The translations under genes and the position numbers were made by a program. DNA of 64,000 bases from Paramixta manurensis (GTDB lineage Bacteria > Pseudomonadota > Gammaproteobacteria > Enterobacterales > Enterobacteriaceae). The notes beneath the pieces are model-generated. The model made no database searches. It was not told the origin of the DNA and worked only from the letters and a program-made list of their open reading frames with translations. Shown here in pieces: positions 56,733 through 64,000 of this stretch. The DNA lies in the NCBI RefSeq assembly GCF_013285385.1, contig NZ_CP054212.1, positions 3,534,001 through 3,598,000 on the forward strand. The letters run 5' to 3'. Numbering within the stretch: the stretch's first letter is position 1; each line of letters begins with the position of its first letter.

Positions 56733-58094
56733 TTAACGGCCGGGGAAACCGGGCGGCATCATTCCTTTCATGCCACGCATCATCTTCGCCATCCCGCCTT
56801 TTTTCATCTTCTTCATCATCCGCTGCATATCATCAAACTGCTTCAGCAAACGGTTCACATCTTGTACCTGCATACCGGAGCCAGTGGCGATACGACGTTT
56901 ACGCGAGCCTTTAATGATTTCAGGTTTTTCACGCTCTTTGCGTGTCATAGAGTTGATCATCGCCTCCATGCGCACCAACACCTTATCATCCATCTGCGAT
57001 TTGACGTTGTCTGGCAATTGCCCCATCCCGGGTAACTTACCCATCAGGCTCGCCATGCCGCCCATGTTACGCATCTGCTTCAGTTGCTCAAGGAAGTCAT
57101 TAAGGTCAAAACCATCGCCCTTCTTCAGCTTGCTGGCAAGCTTTTCCGCCTGTGCGCGGTCAACCTTACTTTCGATATCCTCAATCAGCGACAGCACATC
57201 GCCCATGCCGAGAATACGCGAAGCGATACGATCCGGGTAAAACGGCTCCAGCGCATCGGTTTTTTCGCCTACACCCATAAACTTGATTGGCTTACCGGTG
57301 ATCTGGCGAATCGACAATGCCGCACCGCCGCGCGCATCGCCATCCACTTTGGTTAAGATCACCCCGGTCAGCGGCAACGCTTCGTTAAACGCTTTTGCAG
57401 TGTTTGCGGCATCCTGGCCGGTCATCGCATCCACGACAAACAGGGTTTCCACTGGCTTAATCGCCGCATGGACCTGTTTGATCTCATCCATCATCGCTTC
57501 GTCGACATGCAAACGACCGGCGGTATCCACCAGCAGCACATCGTAGAATTTTAATTTGGCCTGTGAGAGCGCGTTATTAACGATCTCCACCGGCTTCTGG
57601 CTTAAATCCGAAGGACAGAAATCAACGCCAACCTGCTCCGCCAGCGTTTCCAACTGCTTAATGGCTGCCGGACGATAAACGTCGGCAGACACCACCAGCA
57701 CTTTCTTTTTATGCTTCTCAGCCAGGAATTTACCCAGCTTACCCACGCTGGTGGTTTTACCGGCCCCTTGCAAACCCGCCATCAAGACCACCGCAGGCGG
57801 CTGTGCGGCGAGGTTCAGAGTATTATTTTCATCCCCCATCGCCGCAACCAGTTCGTTCTTAACAATCTTGACGAACTCCTGCCCCGGCGTCAGGCTTTTA
57901 TTAACCTCATGCCCGACCGCACGCTCTTTAACCCGGTTGATAAAATCACGCACTACCGGCAGCGCCACATCAGCTTCCAGCAACGCCATACGCACTTCAC
58001 GCAGCGTGTCTTTGATATTGTCTTCGGTCAGCCTTCCGCGGCCACTAATATTGCGCAGGGTTTGCGACAATCGATCGGTTAAATTATCAAACAT
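56733..58094 (-). CDS. ffh: Signal recognition particle GTPase Ffh
   Basis: A 453-residue (E. coli 453) SRP54 protein that binds signal sequences and 4.5S RNA and targets ribosomes to FtsY. N domain (MFDNLTDRLSQTLRNISGRG), G domain with GLQGAGKTTSVGKL, DTAGRLHVD, TKVDGDARGG, and a Met-rich M domain (MQRMMKKMKKGGMAKMMRGM...). Start at MFDNL; the longer frame is unsupported. Confidence 0.97.
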   Translation of the reverse strand: MFDNLTDRLSQTLRNISGRGRLTEDNIKDTLREVRMALLEADVALPVVRDFINRVKERAVGHEVNKSLTPGQEFVKIVKNELVAAMGDENNTLNLAAQPPAVVLMAGLQGAGKTTSVGKLGKFLAEKHKKKVLVVSADVYRPAAIKQLETLAEQVGVDFCPSDLSQKPVEIVNNALSQAKLKFYDVLLVDTAGRLHVDEAMMDEIKQVHAAIKPVETLFVVDAMTGQDAANTAKAFNEALPLTGVILTKVDGDARGGAALSIRQITGKPIKFMGVGEKTDALEPFYPDRIASRILGMGDVLSLIEDIESKVDRAQAEKLASKLKKGDGFDLNDFLEQLKQMRNMGGMASLMGKLPGMGQLPDNVKSQMDDKVLVRMEAMINSMTRKEREKPEIIKGSRKRRIATGSGMQVQDVNRLLKQFDDMQRMMKKMKKGGMAKMMRGMKGMMPPGFPGR

Positions 58095-58265
58095 CGTCTC
58101 TCGCTCAGGATATAAGAGAAGCCGCCTTCGGCCGGACGGCACAATTAGGCGGATTATAACACGAAGCGTCGACGATCTCTGCAATCGACGTTGAGAACGT
58201 TTGGAGCAATCTGTTGCTGGCGCTATACTGCTTTTTTCCTTATCCGGCCGATACCTGACACCTTT

Positions 58266-59057
58266 ATGTCTGTTTTTGCGATAGTGGCGCTACTTGCCTA
58301 TTCACTCAGCCTTGCCCTGATCATCCCTGGCCTGTTACGTAAAAACAGCGCCTGGCGTCGTCTGGCGGTACTCTCCGCTTTTGTGGCGTTAGTGGCGCAT
58401 GGCGTCGCGCTGGAGCAGCGCATCTTTTCCGGCGACAACGGGCAAAACTTAAGCCTGTTGAATATTGGTTCGCTGGTGAGTTTGCTGATTTGTACCATTA
58501 TGACTATTGTCGCCTCACGCAATCGTGGCTGGTTATTACTTCCCATTGTCTACAGCTTTGCGTTAATTAATCTCGCCTTTGCTACCTTTGTGCCGAATGC
58601 GTTTATCACACATCTGGAAACCACGCCGGGTATGATGATCCATATCGGTTTGGCGCTGTTCGCCTATGCCACGCTGATTATCGCTGCGCTTTACGCATTA
58701 CAATTGGCATGGATTGATTATCAACTAAAAAATAAGAAGCTGGCATTTAGCCAGGATATGCCGCCGCTGATGAGCATTGAGCGCAAAATGTTCCACATTA
58801 CGCAAGTTGGCGTGGTGCTTCTGACGCTGGTGCTATGCACCGGCCTGTTTTATATGAAAAATTTGTTCAGCGCCGAGAATGTGGATAAAGCCATTTTGTC
58901 CATTCTTGCCTGGTTTGTGTATATCGTTCTGCTCTGGGGTCACTATCATGAAGGGTGGCGTGGTCGGCGCGTAGTGTGGTTTAACTGCGGCGGCGCATTG
59001 CTGTTAACCATGGCCTATTTCGGTAGCCGCGTGTTACAGCACCTTCTCACTCACTGA
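58266..59057 (+). CDS. ypjD: CcsA/HemX-type membrane protein YpjD
   Basis: A 263-residue inner membrane protein with about eight hydrophobic segments, of the cytochrome c assembly (CcsA/HemX) family; conserved WGHYHEGWRGRRVVWF near the end and the HIGLALFAYATLIIAALYALQL stretch. Start at MSVFAIVALL aligns with E. coli YpjD. Located 23 bases before corB, likely co-transcribed. Precise function is unsettled; a link to CorB-type Mg/Co transport has been proposed. Confidence 0.9.
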   Translation: MSVFAIVALLAYSLSLALIIPGLLRKNSAWRRLAVLSAFVALVAHGVALEQRIFSGDNGQNLSLLNIGSLVSLLICTIMTIVASRNRGWLLLPIVYSFALINLAFATFVPNAFITHLETTPGMMIHIGLALFAYATLIIAALYALQLAWIDYQLKNKKLAFSQDMPPLMSIERKMFHITQVGVVLLTLVLCTGLFYMKNLFSAENVDKAILSILAWFVYIVLLWGHYHEGWRGRRVVWFNCGGALLLTMAYFGSRVLQHLLTH

Positions 59058-59080
59058 TTAATTACCACAAGGACTTCGCG

Positions 59081-60367
59081 TTGGAACATGTTTCAACCTC
59101 GACACTGATTATTACTCTGGTTGTCATGATTTTGGTTTCCGCCTATTTTTCTGGCTCAGAGACCGGCATGATGACGCTTAACCGCTACAAACTGCGCCAT
59201 CGCGCTAAAAACGGCCACCGTGGCGCCCGTCGCGTTGAGAAATTGTTGCGCCGTCCTGATTTGCTAATAAGCCTGGTGTTGATTGGCAACAACCTGGTGA
59301 ACATCCTTGCTTCCGCGCTGGCGACCATTGTCGGTATGCGGTTATACGGTGACGCTGGCGTCGCTATCGCGACCGGGGTTTTGACCTTTGCCGTGTTAAT
59401 CTTCGCCGAAGTTCTGCCGAAAACGTTTGCCGCGTTGTACCCGGAAAAAGTGGCCTATCCCAGCAGCGTGCTACTCGGTCCGCTGAAAATCATCATGATG
59501 CCGCTGGTATGGCTGATGAATACCATTACTCATCTTTTGATGCGCATGGTGGGGATCAAGACCGACAGCGCAATGAGCGCCGCGCTGAGCAAAGAAGAGT
59601 TGCGGACCATTGTCTATGAGTCGCGTTCACTCATTTCACGCCGTAACCAAGATATGTTGCTCTCAGTGCTCGATCTGGAAAAGGTCAATGTGGATGACAT
59701 TATGGTGCCGCGTAATGAAGTGGTTGGCATCAACATCAATGATGAATGGAAATCGATCGCCCGGCAGCTTTCCCACTCCCCTCACGGCCGCATTGTCCTA
59801 TATCGTGATTCGCTTGATGATGCGGTGGGGATGCTGCGCGTACGCGAAGCCTGGCGCATGATGACCGAAAAGAAAGAGTTTACTAAAGAGAACTTATTGC
59901 GTGCCGCCGACGAGATTTACTACGTTCCGGAAGGGACACCGCTCAATGTGCAATTGGTCAAATTCCAGCGCAACAAAAAGAAAGTCGGCCTGGTGGTTGA
60001 TGAGTATGGTGACATCAAAGGGTTGGTCACCATCGAAGATATTCTGGAGGAGATTGTCGGTGACTTCACCACTTCCATGTCACCGTCGCTGGCGGAAGAG
60101 GTAATGCCGCAAAATGATGGCTCGGTGTTGATCGAAGGCAGTGCTAATGTGCGTGAGATAAATAAAGCGTTTAATTGGCACCTGCCGGAAGAGGAAGCCC
60201 GAACCATTAACGGAATGCTGTTAGAAGTACTGGAAGAGATTCCACAGGCGGGTACACGCGTGCACATTAACCACTATGATATTGATATTTTGGATGTGCA
60301 GGACAACATGGTGAAGCAGATTAAGATTACGCCGCAAAAATCGATAAAAGAGTCGGTTGGCCGTTAA
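59081..60367 (+). CDS. corB: CorB-type divalent cation transport protein (YfjD)
   Basis: A 428-residue CNNM/CorB-family protein: DUF21 transmembrane domain (about 1-180; YFSGSETGMMTLNRYKLRHR, LIGNNLVNILASALAT, FAEVLPKTFAALYPE), a CBS pair (about 200-330; DIMVPRNEVVGI, VDEYGDIKGLVTIEDILEEIVGD) and a C-terminal CorC_HlyC domain (ANVREINKAFNW). The family exports or transports Mg2+ and Co2+. TTG start at 59081 with AAGGACT upstream gives MEHVST, as in E. coli. Confidence 0.9.
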   Translation: MEHVSTSTLIITLVVMILVSAYFSGSETGMMTLNRYKLRHRAKNGHRGARRVEKLLRRPDLLISLVLIGNNLVNILASALATIVGMRLYGDAGVAIATGVLTFAVLIFAEVLPKTFAALYPEKVAYPSSVLLGPLKIIMMPLVWLMNTITHLLMRMVGIKTDSAMSAALSKEELRTIVYESRSLISRRNQDMLLSVLDLEKVNVDDIMVPRNEVVGININDEWKSIARQLSHSPHGRIVLYRDSLDDAVGMLRVREAWRMMTEKKEFTKENLLRAADEIYYVPEGTPLNVQLVKFQRNKKKVGLVVDEYGDIKGLVTIEDILEEIVGDFTTSMSPSLAEEVMPQNDGSVLIEGSANVREINKAFNWHLPEEEARTINGMLLEVLEEIPQAGTRVHINHYDIDILDVQDNMVKQIKITPQKSIKESVGR

Positions 60368-60408
60368 CCATCAACATGGCAGGTGCCGGGTTGCCCCGGC
60401 ACACCAGA

Positions 60409-60924
60409 CTAGATATGTAACTCTTGCAACTTCTCTTTCGGCAATGCTAACTCATCGTTGTGGTTCACGCGGACATCGCTTTCAATAATGTGACGCGCGA
60501 TATCTTGCGCTTCGTCCAGCGAATGCATCTCAAAAGTCCCGCACTGATACTCATTCAGCTCAGGGATTTTACGCTGATCGGTGACTTTCAGCACATCGCC
60601 CATTGCGGCCTTCCACGCTGTCGCCACACGCTGCTCATCAGGCGTACCAATCAGGCTCATATAGAAACCCGTCCGGCAGCCCATCGGCGAAATATCGATG
60701 ATTTCAATCCCATCGCCATTTAGATGATTACGCATGAAACCGGCAAAGAGATGTTCCAGGGTGTGAATGCCACGCTCAGGCATCACTTCTTTGTTCGGCA
60801 CGCAAAAGCGTAGATCAAACACGGTGATCGGATCGCCATGAGGAGTGTGCATGGTTTTAGCTACACGTACCGCGGGAGCGGCCATGCGAGTATGATCGAC
60901 AGTAAAACTATCCAGCAGTGGCAT
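60409..60924 (-). CDS. luxS: S-ribosylhomocysteine lyase LuxS
   Basis: A 171-residue metalloenzyme that splits S-ribosylhomocysteine into homocysteine and DPD, the precursor of autoinducer-2. Metal site HTLEHLFAGF and Cys in PMGCRTGFYM; ends LPKEKLQELHI as in E. coli. The start MPLLDSF has GGAGGTGAC upstream. Confidence 0.97.
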   Translation of the reverse strand: MPLLDSFTVDHTRMAAPAVRVAKTMHTPHGDPITVFDLRFCVPNKEVMPERGIHTLEHLFAGFMRNHLNGDGIEIIDISPMGCRTGFYMSLIGTPDEQRVATAWKAAMGDVLKVTDQRKIPELNEYQCGTFEMHSLDEAQDIARHIIESDVRVNHNDELALPKEKLQELHI

Positions 60925-60963
60925 ATTGTCACCTCCTGTTTTGAGAAATTTTTTTAGAACGAT

Positions 60964-60991
60964 GAAACTTTTCTGTTCGCCGTGCGTCTGA
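60964..60991 (+). promoter_or_regulatory. Sigma-E promoter of micA
   Basis: GAAACTT (60964-60970), 16 bases, TCTGA (60987-60991), with the predicted start at 60998. Fits the sigma-E pattern GGAACTT/TCTGA. Confidence 0.75.
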
Positions 60992-60997
60992 GTATAT

Positions 60998-61071
60998 GAA
61001 AGACGCGCATTTGTTATCATCATCCCTGACAACAGAGATGTTTATTTCGGCCACAGCGATGTGGCCTTTTT
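60998..61071 (+). ncRNA. micA: Small regulatory RNA MicA
   Basis: A 74-base Hfq-dependent sRNA between luxS and gshA, on the strand opposite luxS as in E. coli. The 5' seed GAAAGACGCGCATTTGTTAT and the next bases CATCATCCCTGA match E. coli MicA (ompA-pairing region). The terminator is GGCCACA-GCGA-TGTGGCC-T5. A sigma-E promoter lies upstream. In E. coli it represses ompA, lamB, phoP and others during envelope stress. Bases before the terminator differ from E. coli, as expected for the unpaired middle. Confidence 0.93.
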
Positions 61072-61076
61072 CTTTT

Positions 61077-62639
61077 CTAGCCCGCCTTCGCGGCGAGGAA
61101 TGCTTCAAAAGTCAGCGTATCACTCTGCTCAATATCGCGCTGCGCATCGCGTGAACGCAAGGCTTCTTGTGTGAATGCCTCTTCTGACAGCACTTCTAAC
61201 GGCTCTTCAGACAACATATGGCGATATTGCTCCGCCAACGCCATGCCGGTGCCGCCAATACCGTCAGCCATCATCGCTTGCAGAATACGCGCCGAATAGG
61301 TGAGTTCCGGATCGTCAAAACTGGCGACCAACCGATCGCACACATCCTGATAATGGCGCTCACCTTCGTTACTATCCAGCGCCTCAGCAACCCGTTGTAG
61401 ATCGGCAAACAACGCTTTCCCCACTTCCGCCATTGGCGCCAGGTTATCTTCGCATCCCATACCAAGCATCAGGCCCGGTTTACGACCTTCGAGAATAACG
61501 CGATTCCAGTTTTTACGGGTACATTGTAATTCAGCGCTACTCATTTCAGGCGCATCAGCCAGCGTACACCAAATCAGGAAAAGATCGAGGAAGCGAACCT
61601 GATTCGCATCAACGCCTATCGGCGAGAATGGATTAATATCCAGCGACCGCACTTCAATATACTCGATGCCGCCGCGCAGAAGCGCATCAGACGGCGCTTC
61701 GCCAGAACGCGTGACGCGTTTTGGTCGAATCGGCGCATACAGCTCATTCTCAATCTGTAACACATTGGTGTTCAATTGTAGCCAGTGTCCCTGACTATCT
61801 TTGATGCCCAAAGCGGCAAACTCTTCTGAAGGCGTCTTAATCGCCTTTTTCAAGGCATCAACGTAGGCCGCCAATGAATTGAAGGTAATGCCGAGGTTAC
61901 TTTGTGACTTATTGGTATAGCCCAGGTCGCTTAAGCGTAAGGAAGTGGCATAAGGCAAATACAGCATCCCCGCTTCGGTACGTTCAAACGGTAACACGCT
62001 TTCTTTACCTTGCAGGAAAGAGGAACAAATCGCAGGCGAAGCGCCAAACAGATAAGGAATGATCCAGCCAAAGCGATAGTAGTTACGGATCAGACGCAGG
62101 TAACCTGCCGAAATCTCCGCTTTACCGCTCTCCTGATCCTTAATCCCCGCCCACTCTTGCCAGAAGGAGAGCGGTAGCGAGAAATTATAGTGCACGCCAG
62201 AAATGGTTTGCATCAACGCGCCATAGCGATTTTTTAGCCCTTCGCGATACAGCGTTTTCATACGACCAATATTTGAGTCGCCGTACTGCGCCAGCTCTAT
62301 CTCTTCATGGTTTTTGATGATGCAAGGCATACTGAACGGCCACATCCGCTCTTCGCCAAGGTCGCGCGCAACGTGGCGATGAATATCTCGTAAGAAAGCC
62401 AGCAGGTGATCAATATCGTGATCGACAGGCGTAATGAACTCCAGCAGCGCTTCGGCAAAATCGGTCGTGATCCAGCTATGTGTTAACGCAGAACCTAGCG
62501 ATTGAGGGTGGCCGGTTGTCGCCAAATGGCCGTCCGGCTCAATGCGTAAGGTTTCACGTTCAATACCACGGCCAATGCCTTTTAGCGCATGAGGATGGGC
62601 TTCCAGCCAAGAAAGCGCCTGAGATACATCCGGGATCAA
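61077..62639 (-). CDS. gshA: Glutamate-cysteine ligase GshA
   Basis: A 520-residue (E. coli 518) enzyme for the first step of glutathione synthesis. A TTG start at 62639 is chosen (LIPDVSQALSWLE) because GGGAGGT stands 4-5 bases upstream and E. coli gshA also uses TTG at this point; an ATG at 62681 is an alternative. Motifs: GRGIERETLRI, FITPVDHDIDHLL, YREGLKNRYGALMQTISGVH, RPKRVTRSGEAPSDALLRGG, YIEVRSLDINPFSPIG. Confidence 0.95.
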   Translation of the reverse strand: MIPDVSQALSWLEAHPHALKGIGRGIERETLRIEPDGHLATTGHPQSLGSALTHSWITTDFAEALLEFITPVDHDIDHLLAFLRDIHRHVARDLGEERMWPFSMPCIIKNHEEIELAQYGDSNIGRMKTLYREGLKNRYGALMQTISGVHYNFSLPLSFWQEWAGIKDQESGKAEISAGYLRLIRNYYRFGWIIPYLFGASPAICSSFLQGKESVLPFERTEAGMLYLPYATSLRLSDLGYTNKSQSNLGITFNSLAAYVDALKKAIKTPSEEFAALGIKDSQGHWLQLNTNVLQIENELYAPIRPKRVTRSGEAPSDALLRGGIEYIEVRSLDINPFSPIGVDANQVRFLDLFLIWCTLADAPEMSSAELQCTRKNWNRVILEGRKPGLMLGMGCEDNLAPMAEVGKALFADLQRVAEALDSNEGERHYQDVCDRLVASFDDPELTYSARILQAMMADGIGGTGMALAEQYRHMLSEEPLEVLSEEAFTQEALRSRDAQRDIEQSDTLTFEAFLAAKAG

Positions 62640-62712
62640 ATTGACCTCCCGCTCTAAGAATAATTTATTTTTGTTCAGCATAATGTTAACCGTAGCTTTG
62701 AATCTGTGCGAA

Positions 62713-63141
62713 TCAATGCCACCACTCCATGCCCTGTAAGGTTGCAATCGCAACCACGATATAGCGCAACGTTTTGCCAACCGCCAAAAACAGTACCACC
62801 GGCAGCCACGAAAAACGTAGCCAGCCGGCAATCACACACAGCAGATCGCCGATCACCGGTAACCAACTGAAAAGCAGCGCCGCCGGGCCAAAACGCTGTA
62901 ACCACGCTACTGCCGTATGGTGCCATCGCCCCTGAGGTCGAGATGGCAGCAAGCGGCCCAGAATAATATTGGTCAATCCACCCAGTGTATTCGCTACCGC
63001 TGCGACAAAAATTAACCCTACCGTCGATGACTTACCGGCCAGCATTAACGCGACCAGTAACACTTCTGAACTACCAGGAAGTAAGGTGGCGCTGAGAAAA
63101 CTGCTGGCGGCCAGCGAGCCATATGCCAGCATCTCACTCAC
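62713..63141 (-). CDS. yqaA: DedA/VTT-like membrane protein YqaA
   Basis: A 142-residue inner membrane protein of the SNARE-associated/VTT family, with about four hydrophobic segments. Family-like residues: SSFLSATLLPGSSEVLLVAL, NTLGGLTNIILGR, WLPVIGDLLCVIAGWLR. Start overlaps the yqaB stop (ATGA at 63138-63141), so the two are coupled. Function is not established. Confidence 0.9.
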   Translation of the reverse strand: MSEMLAYGSLAASSFLSATLLPGSSEVLLVALMLAGKSSTVGLIFVAAVANTLGGLTNIILGRLLPSRPQGRWHHTAVAWLQRFGPAALLFSWLPVIGDLLCVIAGWLRFSWLPVVLFLAVGKTLRYIVVAIATLQGMEWWH

Positions 63142-63704
63142 AGCAAGCGCACATCCACCGCATCCATACCAGCACGTTTCGCTGCCTGCATACCAAAATC
63201 AGCGTCTTCAAACACCACGCAGCGAGCAGGCGCTACGCCCAACAGCGCGGCACAGCGTAAAAAAGTATCTGGCTCGGGTTTATGGCGTTCAACATCATCG
63301 GCGCCGACAATCACGTCGAAATAATCGCGTAAGCCTAAATGACGCAATAATGTCTCTGCCATTTGGTGTTCACTACCGGTTCCCACCGCCATGGGTTTAC
63401 GGCCATGATACGCTTTGACCACCTCAATCAGCGGCAACGGACGAACACTATCTAGCAACAGGGTTTTTGCCAGCGCGGTTTTCTCTTCCGCGAGTTGATA
63501 AGGATCGTGGCTGGCTTGGTGACTGTCGATAATCGCCTGGGCAACTCTCCAAGTTGGCGAGCCATTCAGCCCTACCATGGTTTTCTCGTCAAACGCCATC
63601 CCATAGCGCGCCAGGACCTGATGCCAGGCTTTTCGATGCGTCGGCTCAGTATCCAGAATTGTGCCGTCCATATCGAAAATCAGGCCATCATAACGATCGT
63701 ACAT
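63138..63704 (-). CDS. yqaB: HAD-family fructose-1-phosphate/6-phosphogluconate phosphatase YqaB
   Basis: A 188-residue HAD hydrolase: motif I FDMDGTILDTEP, motif II VGTGSE, motif III Lys in RHKPEPDTFL, motif IV VFEDADFGMQAAKRAG. E. coli YqaB acts on fructose-1-phosphate and 6-phosphogluconate. Start at MYDRYDGL as in E. coli; five codons upstream is another ATG. Confidence 0.92.
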   Translation of the reverse strand: MYDRYDGLIFDMDGTILDTEPTHRKAWHQVLARYGMAFDEKTMVGLNGSPTWRVAQAIIDSHQASHDPYQLAEEKTALAKTLLLDSVRPLPLIEVVKAYHGRKPMAVGTGSEHQMAETLLRHLGLRDYFDVIVGADDVERHKPEPDTFLRCAALLGVAPARCVVFEDADFGMQAAKRAGMDAVDVRLL

Positions 63705-63866
63705 TGCTTCTCCGGGCATAGAACAAACCAGCCCATACTTTATCGCAAAGCGTCCGGATTGTCGCCGTTAGAGATGAACAGCAAATGCTTTGAAAGCATT
63801 AGTATTTCAGGAAAGCAGAAATGACAGAGAGTTTTAGCAGGAAGTTGTTTGGGGAAAAAGAAGAAA
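63705..63866. other. Gap between yqaB and the tRNA-Arg-like fragment
   Basis: No gene is seen in these 160 bases. A short inverted repeat AATGCTTT-G-AAAGCATT lies at about 63784-63800, without a T-run on the minus strand. Confidence 0.4.
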
Positions 63867-63997
63867 TGGTGCATCCGGGAGGATTATTCCGCTACGCGTC
63901 ACCCTATGGGCCGTTGCTCAAGCAACGTTATCCTCCCTGGTGCGGGCTGCCAGATTGCTGCCTGACCAGACCGGGACTTACACGGTTATCTCAACAT
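63867..63997 (-). ncRNA. rtT-like repeat RNA with a tRNA-Arg 3'-end copy
   Basis: On the minus strand the segment ends with AATCCTCCCGGATGCACCA (63867-63885), exactly the last 19 bases of enterobacterial tRNA-Arg(ACG), but no tRNA body precedes it. Instead there is a 100-base unit with a CGTTGC-TTGA-GCAACG hairpin and a GGCCCATAGGGTGACGCG stretch. In the E. coli tyrT operon the rtT repeats likewise carry 19-base copies of the tRNA 3' end. The place next to yqaB is where argV-type tRNA-Arg genes lie, with csrA beyond. An alternative is an att copy left by an element integrated in tRNA-Arg. The 5' limit is a guess. Confidence 0.55.
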
Positions 63998-64000
63998 GAA

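Noticed and set aside
63721..63866. A small gene or tRNA between yqaB and the right edge
   Set aside because: No cloverleaf or coding signal; only a short inverted repeat.

Overview
The window is an enterobacterial chromosome segment. The gene content (nrdHIEF, proVWX, ygaZH, mprA-emrAB, yfiF, trxC, tapT, patZ, pssA, yfiM, one rRNA operon, clpB, pgeF-rluD, bamD, raiA, pheA, tyrA-aroF, rpsP-rimM-trmD-rplS, ffh, ypjD, corB, luxS, micA, gshA, yqaA-yqaB) is that of the ssrA-to-csrA part of Enterobacterales genomes, with proteins close to but clearly different from those of E. coli. The gene order (emrB next to yfiF, corB next to luxS, no kgtP, no yfiRNB) differs from E. coli K-12 as I remember it. 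An Erwinia/Pantoea-like or related enterobacterium is my best guess; this is inference from gene content and order only.

Region 1 (1 to about 5560) is the end of a horizontally acquired island. It is AT-rich and holds broken genes. An IS2-group element (about 983-2293) sits between two convergent genes that have both lost their 3' ends. Further on are a degenerate IS3-family transposase, a GC-rich non-coding patch, and an intact overlapping gene pair that looks like a membrane-active toxin and its immunity protein. The island ends at a copy of the last bases of the tmRNA gene ssrA followed by the ssrA trailer and terminator (5543-5640), so it is probably inserted in ssrA, with the intact ssrA and the integrase to the left of the window.

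Region 2 (5755-16715) is variable chromosome: a large autotransporter with Ig/cadherin-like repeats, cynR-cynT without a cyanase gene, a flavin-dependent monooxygenase beside a metNIQ methionine importer, speG, a PEGA-type lipoprotein and ygaC.

Region 3 (16868-29941) holds ygaM, the class Ib ribonucleotide reductase operon nrdHIEF with NrdR-like boxes, the osmoprotectant importer proVWX behind a proU-type promoter, the branched-chain amino acid exporter ygaZH, and the multidrug efflux operon mprA-emrA-emrB.

Region 4 (30012-54240) runs from yfiF to aroF. It contains an rRNA operon on the minus strand (16S, tRNA-Glu, 23S, 5S) with tandem P1/P2 promoters, clpB with a heat-shock promoter, pgeF-rluD, bamD, raiA with a CRP site, pheL-pheA with its attenuator, an unusual pair of solute-binding proteins between pheA and tyrA, and tyrA-aroF.

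Region 5 (54580-64000) is housekeeping: the rpsP-rimM-trmD-rplS operon, ffh, ypjD-corB, luxS, the small RNA MicA (between luxS and gshA), gshA, and yqaB-yqaA. The right edge carries a 19-base copy of a tRNA-Arg 3' end within what looks like an rtT-type repeat RNA downstream of a tRNA-Arg/tRNA-Ser/csrA locus that should lie beyond the window.
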